NCBI GenBank assembly: GCA_964551015.1
Contig: CAZKBP010000032.1
Span: 1-64,000 of the forward strand
DNA: 64,000 nucleotides
Source: CAZKBP01 sp964551015
GTDB taxonomy: Bacteria; Bacteroidota; Bacteroidia; Cytophagales; Microscillaceae
Direction of reading: 5' to 3'
In this document: one piece after another, positions 25,414-33,535 of the stretch
Layout of the letters: each line of letters opens with the position of its first letter
Numbering within the stretch: position 1 is the first letter of the stretch
Notes under the pieces: model-generated
What the model was told of the DNA's origin: nothing
The model's input: the letters and a program-made list of their open reading frames with translations, nothing else
Databases searched by the model: none
Program-made: the position numbers and the translations under genes

Positions 25414-26466
25414 CTATTTTACAATAAAGAGATCTCCATCTTCAGAAAAATGAATTTCTCCATCATAACCTGTTAATTCCTGTTTATATAAGTTTTTGAC
25501 AATAATAAAATCAGGGGCGGGGGCAAAATGATGCAGGACTAGCTTTTTGACGTTGGCTTTACGGGCAATTTCGGCTACGTCGGCCGGTGGGGTGTGATAG
25601 TCCTGAATATCGTGAACAATTTTTGAATTTCTGCCCATGTTTGCCTCTGCTAGTTTGGCTTCTATTTTTTGCATAAGGGAATTCAAGATAACCTCGTGCA
25701 AGAGCAAATCGGCATCTTTGGCCATTTCTAAGACGAGGTCATTTTTCTTAGTATCTCCACTGATTACTACTTTTTTTCCCTTGTACTCAATGGCATAGCC
25801 CACAGCTGGTTCAATCGGTTCGTGATTGACATCAAAAGCCGTAATGGTAATCCCATCCTGCTCGTAGACTACTTCTTTTCCCCCTTGCACATTTTTAAAT
25901 TCGTGGGCAATCGCTCTGGCTTTTGAAATATCCATGATCTCAGTGCCGTGGTGCGCTACTCGATGCTGGTTCTCGATATGCAAAAATTGATTGATGGCTT
26001 GATTTAAGGTATCGGTTCCGTCTGGGCCATAGAGATGTAAATCATTCCTACGCCCCAATAACCAAGAGCGGCTAATCAGACCTGGCAAATCTATCATGTG
26101 GTCAGAGTGCCAATGCGTGATAAAAATTCCATCTAGTTTATCCAGCGGCAATCCCATCACTTCGGCTCTTTGTACAATCCCATCCCCCACGTCAAACATG
26201 AAAAAATGACCATTCACGATCACGGCCGTTCCCGTTTGCATGCGTTCTCCGGGGAAGGGAGAGGCGGTGCCCACGGTATAAACCCGGATACTTTCTTGGT
26301 CTTGCAGGATCGCTTCATTTTTTTCGTTAGCCGCGATGATTTGTTTCACTCGCTGATTAGCCATAAAGGACACAAATGCCCCGGGAAAAAAAGTAATACT
26401 GATCCAGACTGAAATTCCCAATACTCCTATGATGACTAGAAAAATAATAATCAATCGCTTTTTCAT
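25414..26466 (-). CDS. Membrane-anchored metallo-beta-lactamase-fold hydrolase
   Basis: This 350-residue MBL-fold protein has an N-terminal signal anchor (IIIFLVIIGVLGISVWISITFF). Zinc ligands are seen in THWHSDHMID (HxHxDH, about residues 117-122), in VISGDTKKND, and in a late histidine in LVLHHFAPAP. The arrangement of a conserved C-terminal His and the VGTASPFPGERMQTGTAVIV entry strand resembles the ribonuclease Z/arylsulfatase (AtsA-like) branch of the superfamily. Because of the anchor it probably faces the periplasm, so a small-molecule or ester substrate is more likely than tRNA. The neighbouring sulfatases make a hydrolytic role on similar compounds plausible but unproven. Confidence 0.88.
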   Translation of the reverse strand: MKKRLIIIFLVIIGVLGISVWISITFFPGAFVSFMANQRVKQIIAANEKNEAILQDQESIRVYTVGTASPFPGERMQTGTAVIVNGHFFMFDVGDGIVQRAEVMGLPLDKLDGIFITHWHSDHMIDLPGLISRSWLLGRRNDLHLYGPDGTDTLNQAINQFLHIENQHRVAHHGTEIMDISKARAIAHEFKNVQGGKEVVYEQDGITITAFDVNHEPIEPAVGYAIEYKGKKVVISGDTKKNDLVLEMAKDADLLLHEVILNSLMQKIEAKLAEANMGRNSKIVHDIQDYHTPPADVAEIARKANVKKLVLHHFAPAPDFIIVKNLYKQELTGYDGEIHFSEDGDLFIVK

Positions 26467-26543
26467 CTCTGATCAATTGTACAAGTTATGATGAGCCTTG
26501 GCCCCTGCTCACGGGCAGAAGCATCAATACTCTTATTCTTTGA

Positions 26544-26772
26544 TTACTTAAAATTCGGTTTGCGCTTCTCCATAAATGCTTTGATGCCTTCTTGGCCGTT
26601 GTCGCTAATCCATTGATTGGCAATGCCTTCTTTTTCAAACTCGGTTCGTTCTTCCAAAGAATTTGCATAGGTCATGAGCATTAATTTTTTGATGTAATCG
26701 TAAGCATCGGTAGAGCCTTATCCACTCGATCGTGTTTTGGATTTCGGCCAATAGATGGCCGAAATCACTCAT
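26544..26772 (-). pseudogene. Enoyl-CoA hydratase with the middle deleted
   Basis: A start at 26772 opens a crotonase-like N-terminus (MSDFGHLLAEIQ, then NTIEWIRL). It soon breaks, near 26705-26718, into another frame that reads AYDYIKKLMLMTYANSLEE, then NGQEGIKAFMEKRKP and a stop at 26544. That second part is the standard C-terminus of enoyl-CoA hydratases (G-Q-E-G-I-x-A-F-x-E-K-R-K-P). About 170-180 codons, including both oxyanion-hole segments, are gone. The start lies 5 bp after the acyl-CoA synthetase stop, so it was probably the next gene of that operon. Confidence 0.85.
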
Positions 26773-26777
26773 CTTTT

Positions 26778-28439
26778 TTATTCCCAGATCACATTACTCT
26801 TATGCTCACAATAGTCTCTCAGCTTACTTTCGTATTTCTTATGCACGTTATTACGTTTGACTTTCAAAGTTGGTGTTAGTAAGCCATTTTCGGTAGTGAA
26901 GGGCTCCCTGGCAACGGCCACGGTATTCACTCTTGAATAATTGGCTAGTTCTTTGTTTACGCTGAGCATGGTTTGTTCTAGGCTCTTTTCCAATTCTTCT
27001 TTTGGCTTGGCCACACCCGCTTCGGAAGGCACCACGATCATGATGGGTTGGGGCATTCCCAATCCTAGTAGGCACATTTGTTCAATGTCCGTGTTTGGAC
27101 TGTAGAGATGCTCTACTTGGGTGGGTATGATAAACTCTCCTTTTTCTGATTTAAAGGTATCTTTGACCCGACCTGTAATCGCTAGGTAGCCGTCTTGGTC
27201 AATTTCTCCGGCATCACTCGTGTGCAACCAGCCATCTCGGACGGTCTCGGCGGTTTTCTCGGGGTCTTTGTAGTAACCATCCATGATTACAGGCGACTTG
27301 AGTAAAATTTCCTCGGTTTCTTCGTCAATTTTAAGCTCGAATCCCTCGTGGGCTTTTCCTACCCTGCCTATTTTCATGCCCCCGACCTGCGTGTAAGTAC
27401 CATAGCCAAAGCTTTCGGTTTGCCCGTAGGCTTGACATAATGGAATGCCTAATTTTAGCCACCATTCCACGTCGTAAGCGGTCATGGGGGCTGCCCCCGT
27501 GATACAGATTCTGGCCTTGTCTAAACCTAGAGTTGCTTTTAATTTATTTTTGATAAAACTACTTACAATGGGAATGCGGAGTAGAGAATCCAGTCTTTTC
27601 TGAGGCAGTTTAGCCAGAATACCTTGCTTGAATTTGGTCCAAATCCGAGGAACGGCCAAGAAAAGAGTTGGTTTCGCGTCCTTTAGATTTTGGGCAAAGG
27701 TATCCAAGTTTTCCACGAAAAATATCTCTGCTCCAAAACGAATGGTCATCAGCTCTATCGTACGCTCGGCGATGTGATTGAGGGGTAGGTAAGAAAAGAA
27801 ACGATTGTCATTCTTTTCATCTAATAAAAACCAATAACCCGAAGATGGATGATCAAGCGCGTTCATGACCTTTTCTTCGGTAAAAAACGCACCCTTGGGC
27901 GTACCCGTGGTACCAGAAGTGAAAATAATAGACCATATATCATCCGGTTTGGGAAGGGGATTGCCCTGTAGTGGCTCTTCCTGCATAATGGTTTCCCAAT
28001 CAGTTCCCATATCTACCTCAGGAAAGCCATCATAGTGGGGAAGTTTCCCAACTTTGACCCCTTCGGGAACGCCTGTTTTCATATCTTCCCAATTGTCTAC
28101 CTTTCCGAAAAGCAGTAAATCAACATCTCCTAGCTTGATGACTTCTCTCAATTGCTCTCCGGTCAAATTGGAATAGAACGGCACACTGACAAAACCAGCC
28201 ATCATGATCGCGATATCGGCAATCAACCATTCTCGGCAGTTTTTAGACACGACGCTGATGTGTGCTTTTTCTTTGGGGCATTGTTGTTTGAGCCAGGTGG
28301 CTAATCTTCTGGCTTTCTCGCCCGCTTCGGCCCAGGTATAGGTTTCCCAAGTATCACCAAAAGGCTGGTGTAAAAAAGGGCTATTTGCCTTTTCTTTTTC
28401 GTATCTGTAGAAATATTCTACTAATGAAATTTTGCGCAT
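26778..28439 (-). CDS. AMP-forming long-chain acyl-CoA synthetase
   Basis: This 553-residue protein activates fatty acids as acyl-AMP and then acyl-CoA. The P-loop-like signature IIFTSGTTGTPKGAFF (about residues 167-182), YGQTESFGYG and HTSDAGEIDQDGYLAITGR with the downstream lysine-containing K-x-x-x-G-E-F-I are all present. Length is slightly shorter than FadD-type enzymes (about 560-600) but both lobes are complete. No signal or TM is seen, so it is cytoplasmic or peripheral. It is followed at 5 bp by the gutted enoyl-CoA hydratase and preceded by an NMO-type remnant, so it appears to be the intact survivor of a lipid-degradation gene row. Confidence 0.95.
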   Translation of the reverse strand: MRKISLVEYFYRYEKEKANSPFLHQPFGDTWETYTWAEAGEKARRLATWLKQQCPKEKAHISVVSKNCREWLIADIAIMMAGFVSVPFYSNLTGEQLREVIKLGDVDLLLFGKVDNWEDMKTGVPEGVKVGKLPHYDGFPEVDMGTDWETIMQEEPLQGNPLPKPDDIWSIIFTSGTTGTPKGAFFTEEKVMNALDHPSSGYWFLLDEKNDNRFFSYLPLNHIAERTIELMTIRFGAEIFFVENLDTFAQNLKDAKPTLFLAVPRIWTKFKQGILAKLPQKRLDSLLRIPIVSSFIKNKLKATLGLDKARICITGAAPMTAYDVEWWLKLGIPLCQAYGQTESFGYGTYTQVGGMKIGRVGKAHEGFELKIDEETEEILLKSPVIMDGYYKDPEKTAETVRDGWLHTSDAGEIDQDGYLAITGRVKDTFKSEKGEFIIPTQVEHLYSPNTDIEQMCLLGLGMPQPIMIVVPSEAGVAKPKEELEKSLEQTMLSVNKELANYSRVNTVAVAREPFTTENGLLTPTLKVKRNNVHKKYESKLRDYCEHKSNVIWE

Positions 28440-28519
28440 GATTTTATTTGATTTTCAGTTGTTTCTGCAATTAACCTTAATTTTTAAATGGACACTACCA
28501 TTTGCCAAGTGAATCTCCC

Positions 28520-28828
28520 TCAAAACCACCTATCCATCAATTTGACCTGACTTTCTAGGGCGTCCTTAAATTCTTTTTTCAAGTGCTCAATCAATTCCGA
28601 AGCCGAGAGTTTATCCTTGATCGTGGCTACTCCTTGCCCCGCTGACCATGTGCTTTTCCAGGCTTTGGCCTCTTGATCATTTGTTTTGCCGAAGTCCATT
28701 TTTGATTTGGATGCCCACATTTCTTTGGTGATACCCGCTGCTTCCAAGCTTGCTCGGAGGTAACTGCTATTGACACCTGATACGGTCGCGGTATGGACAA
28801 TATCTTGGGTGCCTCCTTCGGTCATCAT
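28520..28828 (-). pseudogene. C-terminal remnant of an NMO-type NAD(P)H-dependent flavin oxidoreductase, copy B
   Basis: The 102 codons cover only the last third of the family. DIVHTATVSGVNSSYLRASL matches the usual DIV(Y/H)T-x-x-x-(T/S)GV-x-x-x(Y/F)L block. KSKMDFG, AWKSTWSAGQGVATI and the final helix follow in the expected order. A start (ATGATG) directly precedes this block, so the first 200 or more codons with the FMN barrel are missing. A candidate operator lies 44 bp upstream, so the fragment may still be transcribed. It cannot be a working oxidoreductase alone; a residual dimer-domain role cannot be excluded. Confidence 0.82.
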
Positions 28829-28872
28829 AGTTTTCGGCTAAAATTTTAGACTACTGATTTATACATTCAAAT

Positions 28873-28890
28873 ATAGCACTCTTGTACTAA
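28873..28890. promoter_or_regulatory. Candidate TetR operator, copy 1
   Basis: ATAGCA-CTCTTG-TACTAA, upstream of the NMO-type remnant, matches the perfect dyad TTAGTA-N6-TACTAA in front of the tetR gene at 33536 in 10 of 12 arm positions. The flank caaatatag is also shared with the copy at 31275. Confidence 0.5.
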
Positions 28891-28983
28891 AAATTCGAGT
28901 ATAATAGCATGAAATGACTAATTTTTATCAAAAGTAGGACAAATAACCTCTTGAAAAGCCATTTACACGGATGAGGAGTACGC

Positions 28984-30168
28984 TTATTGAATTCGTCTTA
29001 GCATATTTTCATTTACCTCCTCCCAAGCATTAGCTCCTACCAAGCCTAAGGTCAAGTCCGTATCTGCTACCAAATTAGCCATCACATCTTTGACGGCTTG
29101 TTCACCGCCAATCCCAAGAGCCAGTGCATAAGGGCGAGCTACCAGTACCGCTCTAGCACCCAGTGCCATTGCTTTGAATACATCGGCTCCTCGGCGAATA
29201 CCACTGTCAAATAAAATCGTGGTTTTTTCCCCGACGGCATCCGAAATTTCTTTCAAGACATCCAAAGAGCCAATGGCACCATCTACCTGACGACCACCGT
29301 GATTGGAGACCACAATTCCGTCGGCTCCGTGGTCAATAGATTTCTGTGCATCCTCGACACTTTGAATTCCTTTCAGAATAACTGGTAATTTGGTATGCTC
29401 CCGGATGATTTTCAAATCGTCCCAGGTCAAAGACGCGTCCGAAAATGCATCCGCAAAATGCATAATTGCCTTCATTTTATTTTCTTCGGGGTCTCCTACT
29501 CGGGAGCGAAATACAGAATCATTGAAGTAATTGGATAATCCTTCTCCATACAAAAAGGGCAAATAAGCCAGCTTAATATCACGCTCCCGCCAGGCCAGCA
29601 TACGTGTATCCAAAGTCACCACAATGGCTTCATAACCTGCGTTTTCAGCTCTCGTGAGGATACTTTTTGTAAAATCATGATCGCCTCCCCAATATAATTG
29701 AAACCAATGCGGGTTATCTCCATTGGCTTCTGCTACTGCCTCCAGCGGCTTGGAAGAAACTGTACTCAAGATTTGCGGAATTTTTAAGGCTTTGGCCGCC
29801 CGGGCTACGGCTATTTCCGCTTCCTCGTGGGCAATGGATAAAACCCCAACCGGAGCAAACAACAGAGGAGTTGGAAATTTCTTTCCAAATAATTCTACCC
29901 CAATGCTTCTTTGAGAAACATCCACTAACATCCGGGGAATAATTTGCCATCTATGAAAAGCATCTCGGTTGTGTTTCATGGTTTCCTCTCCTCCGGCTCC
30001 TCCGGCAATATAAGCGAACGCTTCGGGGGTCATCACTTCTCTTGCTTTCTCTACTAATTCTTCATAGGCGATAGGAAACTTAGGTTTTTGCTGGGATACG
30101 CCATTCATGTAGATTTGCATCTGGTGTTGCATACCTACGGATTGGCTTGGTTGGGTTTCTTTGCTCAT
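28984..30168 (-). CDS. FMN-dependent alpha-hydroxy-acid oxidizing protein (LldD/lactate-monooxygenase family)
   Basis: This 394-residue TIM-barrel flavoprotein oxidises 2-hydroxy acids. FMN and catalytic landmarks are present: FAPVGVLSIAHEEAE, FQLYWGG, VTLDTRMLAWRERD, PVILKGIQSVEDA (FMN-binding Lys), VVSNHGGRQVDG (catalytic His and Arg), and LFDSGIRRGADVFKA. The family includes L-lactate dehydrogenase, glycolate oxidase and lactate 2-monooxygenase. The N-terminal extension and the WRERDI phrase look more like the lactate-monooxygenase side, but that is a judgement. No membrane segment is seen. It stands between the NMO remnant and the allene-oxide-cyclase-like gene on the same strand. Confidence 0.92.
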   Translation of the reverse strand: MSKETQPSQSVGMQHQMQIYMNGVSQQKPKFPIAYEELVEKAREVMTPEAFAYIAGGAGGEETMKHNRDAFHRWQIIPRMLVDVSQRSIGVELFGKKFPTPLLFAPVGVLSIAHEEAEIAVARAAKALKIPQILSTVSSKPLEAVAEANGDNPHWFQLYWGGDHDFTKSILTRAENAGYEAIVVTLDTRMLAWRERDIKLAYLPFLYGEGLSNYFNDSVFRSRVGDPEENKMKAIMHFADAFSDASLTWDDLKIIREHTKLPVILKGIQSVEDAQKSIDHGADGIVVSNHGGRQVDGAIGSLDVLKEISDAVGEKTTILFDSGIRRGADVFKAMALGARAVLVARPYALALGIGGEQAVKDVMANLVADTDLTLGLVGANAWEEVNENMLRRIQ

Positions 30169-30414
30169 GTTAAATATGCTTTAAGTGTGAAATATTTTAA
30201 GGAAGGTACAATATGATTATTTATATTGAAAATTGTTTTAAAGTAATTCAATCATTGTTCCTTATCTTTAAGTCAATTTTGGAGTATTATTGTTTTAATA
30301 AAGCAACTCATGACTCTCCTCGATAATTATGATCTAATAATTTCAACAAATTTTCCCAGTTTTTCCAATCCTCTATCTACATTTAGTTTTATTTTAGTAT
30401 TTACTCGCTGAAAC

Positions 30415-31218
30415 CTAAGCGGGCCAATAATCAGGTTTGGGCAAGCCGGGAAAGGTAATTCTAAACGTCTCTGCGCCAGCAAAATTAGGAGCGAGTAGCC
30501 TTTCCCGATAAAATTCTCCCGAAGCTCCCGCATACTTACCCGTACCTCCTAGAATCGTCCCAGCGAATTTTTGTCCTTTCACGCCCCACTCGAAAAACAT
30601 GACACCGTGAATGGAATCGGTAATCGGCTCATACCATTCTTTGGGGTTTTTGGAAGATCGGAAGGCAAAAGTAGCCGTTTGCTCCAGAATAATTTTCCGA
30701 TCAAGTTTATCGCATTCCCTTACCGCCGTCAAGTAGGCCTCGATGCGCTGTTTATGATTTTGAGGTTTAATAACTAAGCGATCCATGGTAGCGGCAACGA
30801 AATCGCTGGAAACATTGGTCAAGAACCGGTTCACGGAAGTAAAGTTTCCGATGATCTTATCAGGGTATAAAGACTCAAATTTCCCATCTTGGATCATTCT
30901 GAGGCCACCCGAGGTTTTAGTAGTGAAATCTGGGTCTTTGGGATCTAACTCGAGCGGGTTCTGACAGCATTTCTCATCTTCAATGGAACCTCCCACGTGC
31001 ATGGGCCCACCCCCGTGCGCTAATAAGCCATTAACAGGGAGGTTTGTGCCAACATAAGATAAAGAGTTCCTTGGAATGAGGGATGAAATAAACGGGATAC
31101 GGGATAGCACTGCTTTTGTCCTGATGCTAGCAAGTGCCCAGTTTAAACTATGATTCCATGTTTGCCCAAACTTATTGGCATCAGAAATGGTATCTACGAC
31201 TAAATCTTGGTTTGACAT
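30415..31218 (-). CDS. Protein with an allene-oxide-cyclase-barrel-like C-terminus
   Basis: I do not recognise a named bacterial family for these 267 residues. No signal peptide is visible. The first 150 residues contain ARG- and Pro-rich loops, a H-G-G-G-P-M-H-V-G-G segment and a C-C pair (DEKCCQNPLE). The C-terminal third (RKIILEQTATFAF, then GTILGGTGKYAGASGEFY) carries the G-G-T-G-x-Y-x-G-A-x-G motif characteristic of the allene oxide cyclase/dirigent calycin barrel. In plants and some bacteria that fold binds oxidised fatty acids or phenolics. Sitting beside acyl-CoA and hydroxy-acid enzymes, a role with oxidised lipids is possible, but this is inference. Confidence 0.7.
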   Translation of the reverse strand: MSNQDLVVDTISDANKFGQTWNHSLNWALASIRTKAVLSRIPFISSLIPRNSLSYVGTNLPVNGLLAHGGGPMHVGGSIEDEKCCQNPLELDPKDPDFTTKTSGGLRMIQDGKFESLYPDKIIGNFTSVNRFLTNVSSDFVAATMDRLVIKPQNHKQRIEAYLTAVRECDKLDRKIILEQTATFAFRSSKNPKEWYEPITDSIHGVMFFEWGVKGQKFAGTILGGTGKYAGASGEFYRERLLAPNFAGAETFRITFPGLPKPDYWPA

Positions 31219-31253
31219 ATTCTATATTACTTTTTATTGAATTTCTTGTAGAT

Positions 31254-31292
31254 ATTAGCGATTCTGGAACAAATATAGTACTATTAAACTAA
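31254..31292. promoter_or_regulatory. Operator/promoter copy 2, in front of a tetR relic
   Basis: Positions 31254-31280 match the promoter of the intact tetR gene (33459-33485) at 25 of 27 bases. The imperfect dyad ATAGTA-CTATTA-AACTAA (31275-31292) follows. Spacing to the relic's ATG (58 bp) is nearly that of the intact gene (56 bp). It may also act on the divergent allene-oxide-cyclase-like gene, whose start is 57 bp away. Confidence 0.65.
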
Positions 31293-31332
31293 TAAAAAAA
31301 TTTTTTTAGGACTAAAGTGCTAATTTTTTCAA

Positions 31333-31410
31333 ATGGATTTATAAAAAGAGATGATTAATAAGGCGGTGGTGCTGATTTAGGAAAAGAAGGGATCACTCGA
31401 TTGCAGAATA
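31333..31410 (+). pseudogene. Decayed 5' end of a TetR-family gene
   Basis: Starting at ATG 31333, the frame reads MDL-stop-KEMINKAVVLI-stop-EKKG. This lines up without gaps with MKLREKILSKAIELFNEQG, the N-terminus of the intact TetR protein at 33536. Identical or similar residues fill most positions, and two stops interrupt the frame. Similarity fades after about 25 codons. Together with the matching promoter upstream it marks an inactivated duplicate of the regulator. Confidence 0.7.
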
Positions 31411-31803
31411 AATTTCTGTACTTTCTTGATCCGGCCAATAGATACAAAATAAATTCTGAATAAAACAGCAATTAAAAAATAATATTATTATCAAAGTGGC
31501 GAGACGGTTTAGGATGAAGGAACTATACTAATGAGGGAAAATATTTCCGTAGGAGTAGGCGTTTTTTAGCATCAAATCCATGAAACACGCCTGTACAAGG
31601 GAGTTATCACGCAGTACAACTAGGCAAATATCCCACACGATCAATGTAACATTATCATCAAAATTACCCGTGCTTGACTTATTCCCTAATAAAATTCAAC
31701 CTTCCTTACTTTAGACACCATCAGATTTAACTCATTTGAATATTTTGGCGTTTTTTTTGGAACTTAACATAAAGAAGCCTACAACATATTAATATCTTAC
31801 CTT
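31411..31803. other. Intergenic region upstream of the SpoIIE-type phosphatase gene
   Basis: A/T-rich sequence follows the tetR relic. It probably contains further decayed sequence and the promoter of the phosphatase gene. I see no open frame, strong hairpin or RNA gene. Confidence 0.45.
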
Positions 31804-33330
31804 ATGAAGAAACTATCCTATTTCTGGAATCGGGTATCTGAACTGGGAATACAACCCAGAATGAGTTATTTTCAACAACGCAGAGTCCGCTTGGTGAATC
31901 AGCAACTAGTTGTATTAGTTCCAATGCTATGTGTTCTAAGCTATCTTCTTTCGGCCGCCGGAGCCAAACCAGCCGCTATTTACGCCCTGATTTTGAATCC
32001 AGTCTTCATGGTGTTGTTGTTTTTGAATTACAAAAGACTCACCCATATTTCCCTCCTTTTATTAGCTTACATGCTACCCGTCATCGTTCTTATCGCCCCC
32101 ATTCTTACGGGCAATTTCCAGCCTGAAGCCATGAAGGCAGAAAATTTTATCAACGTCAGAATGATGTTATTATGCGCTCACGTAGGCGTGATTGTGATTG
32201 TTGATTTCAAGAATCGCCTGATTTTGACCACGGCCTTGCTCTGGAGTTTTGGTGTTTTTGTATTTTTTTATCAGATTTTGGGCTTATTCGGAGCTTCTCC
32301 CCAACAACTGGGGGTGGTTATCCCGGGACAAGCTTTTATTGATGGAGTATATACGCTGGCGTTTATTATCATTACTTTTTTTGTTTTGTTCCTGCTGCAG
32401 GTGAATCTAGTGTATGAACATAAAAATATGTTCTTATTAGAAGACACGCAGGAGAAAAACGAGGAGCTAAGAGCAACTGAAGAAGAACTTCGACAAAATA
32501 TGGAGGAAATACAGGCTATTCAGGAAGCACTAGAGCAACAACATTACCAATTAAAATTTCAGAGTGACCAGATCCAAAGCAGTATTCGTTATGCTAGTAA
32601 TATCCAGTTGGCGATGTTGCCCTCAGAAGAGCAGCTCAAATCCTTATTTGCCGAGTTTTTCCGCTTGTACAAGCCCAAAGATATTGTATCTGGTGATTTT
32701 TACTGGTATGCCCAACAAGAAAATAGCACCTATCTGGCCGTGGTAGATTGCACGGGCCACGGAGTGCCCGGGGCGTTTATGTCGCTGATTGGCAATTCAG
32801 TTCTAAATCATCTAGTGGTCGAGAAAGGACTCACCGAACCTGGACAGATTCTCTCGGAATTACACTGTCAGGTCAATCAATCACTGAAACAGAACCATAC
32901 CAAGAATAATGATGGCATGGATATCGGGCTGTGTCGCCTGGATCGCCTTCCCAATCGGGAATGGAGCCTACACTATGCTGGGGCAAAGATTGATTTATAC
33001 CTTATGAACCAAGGAGAATTTAAAGTCATTAAAGGTACTCGGCAATCTATTGGTGGAAAATGGAGTCAAGAAACCCTCAAGTTTTCTCAGGAAAAAATAT
33101 GCTTGAAACCGGGAGATCAGATTTACCTGACCAGCGATGGCCTGATTGACCTCCCCAATCCAAAACGGAAAAAGTTTGGCAGAAAACGCTTGATTGATTT
33201 TATGAAAACCCAGTATGAGTTACCGCTTCATTTGCAAAAAGAACATTTAAAACTCTGTCTGCAAGAATTTCAGCAAAATGCCAAACAAAGAGATGATATC
33301 CTCTTTATCGGGATTCGGCTAGCGCGATGA
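31804..33330 (+). CDS. Membrane PP2C-type serine phosphatase (SpoIIE domain)
   Basis: These 508 residues start with five or six TM helices (residues about 35-205, e.g. VLVPMLCVLSYLLSAAGA and LAFIIITFFVLFLLQVNL). A coiled coil follows (EKNEELRATEEELRQNMEEI, about 218-255). The cytoplasmic SpoIIE/PP2C domain has metal-site motifs VSGDFYWYAQ, VVDCTGHGVPGAFMS, YLTSDGLID and the final RDDILFIGI. Such proteins dephosphorylate Ser/Thr-phosphorylated partners, often anti-sigma antagonists. In Bacteroidota this membrane-coil-SpoIIE layout is common and orphan. No anti-sigma or STAS gene is adjacent, so its target is unknown. The TM part replaces a typical 7TM or CHASE sensor. Confidence 0.92.
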   Translation: MKKLSYFWNRVSELGIQPRMSYFQQRRVRLVNQQLVVLVPMLCVLSYLLSAAGAKPAAIYALILNPVFMVLLFLNYKRLTHISLLLLAYMLPVIVLIAPILTGNFQPEAMKAENFINVRMMLLCAHVGVIVIVDFKNRLILTTALLWSFGVFVFFYQILGLFGASPQQLGVVIPGQAFIDGVYTLAFIIITFFVLFLLQVNLVYEHKNMFLLEDTQEKNEELRATEEELRQNMEEIQAIQEALEQQHYQLKFQSDQIQSSIRYASNIQLAMLPSEEQLKSLFAEFFRLYKPKDIVSGDFYWYAQQENSTYLAVVDCTGHGVPGAFMSLIGNSVLNHLVVEKGLTEPGQILSELHCQVNQSLKQNHTKNNDGMDIGLCRLDRLPNREWSLHYAGAKIDLYLMNQGEFKVIKGTRQSIGGKWSQETLKFSQEKICLKPGDQIYLTSDGLIDLPNPKRKKFGRKRLIDFMKTQYELPLHLQKEHLKLCLQEFQQNAKQRDDILFIGIRLAR

Positions 33331-33393
33331 TTTCCACCTCGTACTCGGTGTTTGAACACGACGATACCAACCCGTAATCCTAGGGGTGGAAAT
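33330..33393 (+). promoter_or_regulatory. Nested inverted repeats after the phosphatase gene
   Basis: atttccacc (33330-33338) pairs perfectly with ggtggaaat (33385-33393), enclosing a smaller dyad gtgtt-tg-aacac. The outer arm begins at the last base of the stop codon. No T-run follows. It may be a structured 3' end. Confidence 0.4.
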
Positions 33394-33458
33394 TTCAGTG
33401 ATTTGATACTGCCGAAGCTCCTTCCTCAGCTTTCCTCTACCTTGAAGTTCTCATTTAA

Positions 33459-33497
33459 ATTAGCAATTCTGGAACAAATTTAGTATCATTGTACTAA
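33459..33497. promoter_or_regulatory. Promoter/operator of tetR with dyad TTAGTA-N6-TACTAA
   Basis: The perfect dyad occupies 33480-33497, centred about 47 bp upstream of the tetR ATG, a place where an autorepressor would bind. The preceding 21 bp (attagcaattctggaacaaat) are also conserved at 31254, which suggests they hold promoter elements. Confidence 0.65.
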
Positions 33498-33535
33498 TAA
33501 TAGAAATAACTAGCACTTAGATACTAATTTTTGTA

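Noticed and set aside
26740..26766. Perfect hairpin gatttcggcc...ggccgaaatc considered as terminator of the acyl-CoA synthetase gene
   Set aside because: It lies inside the N-terminal codons (DFGHLLAEI) of the enoyl-CoA hydratase remnant and has no T-run.
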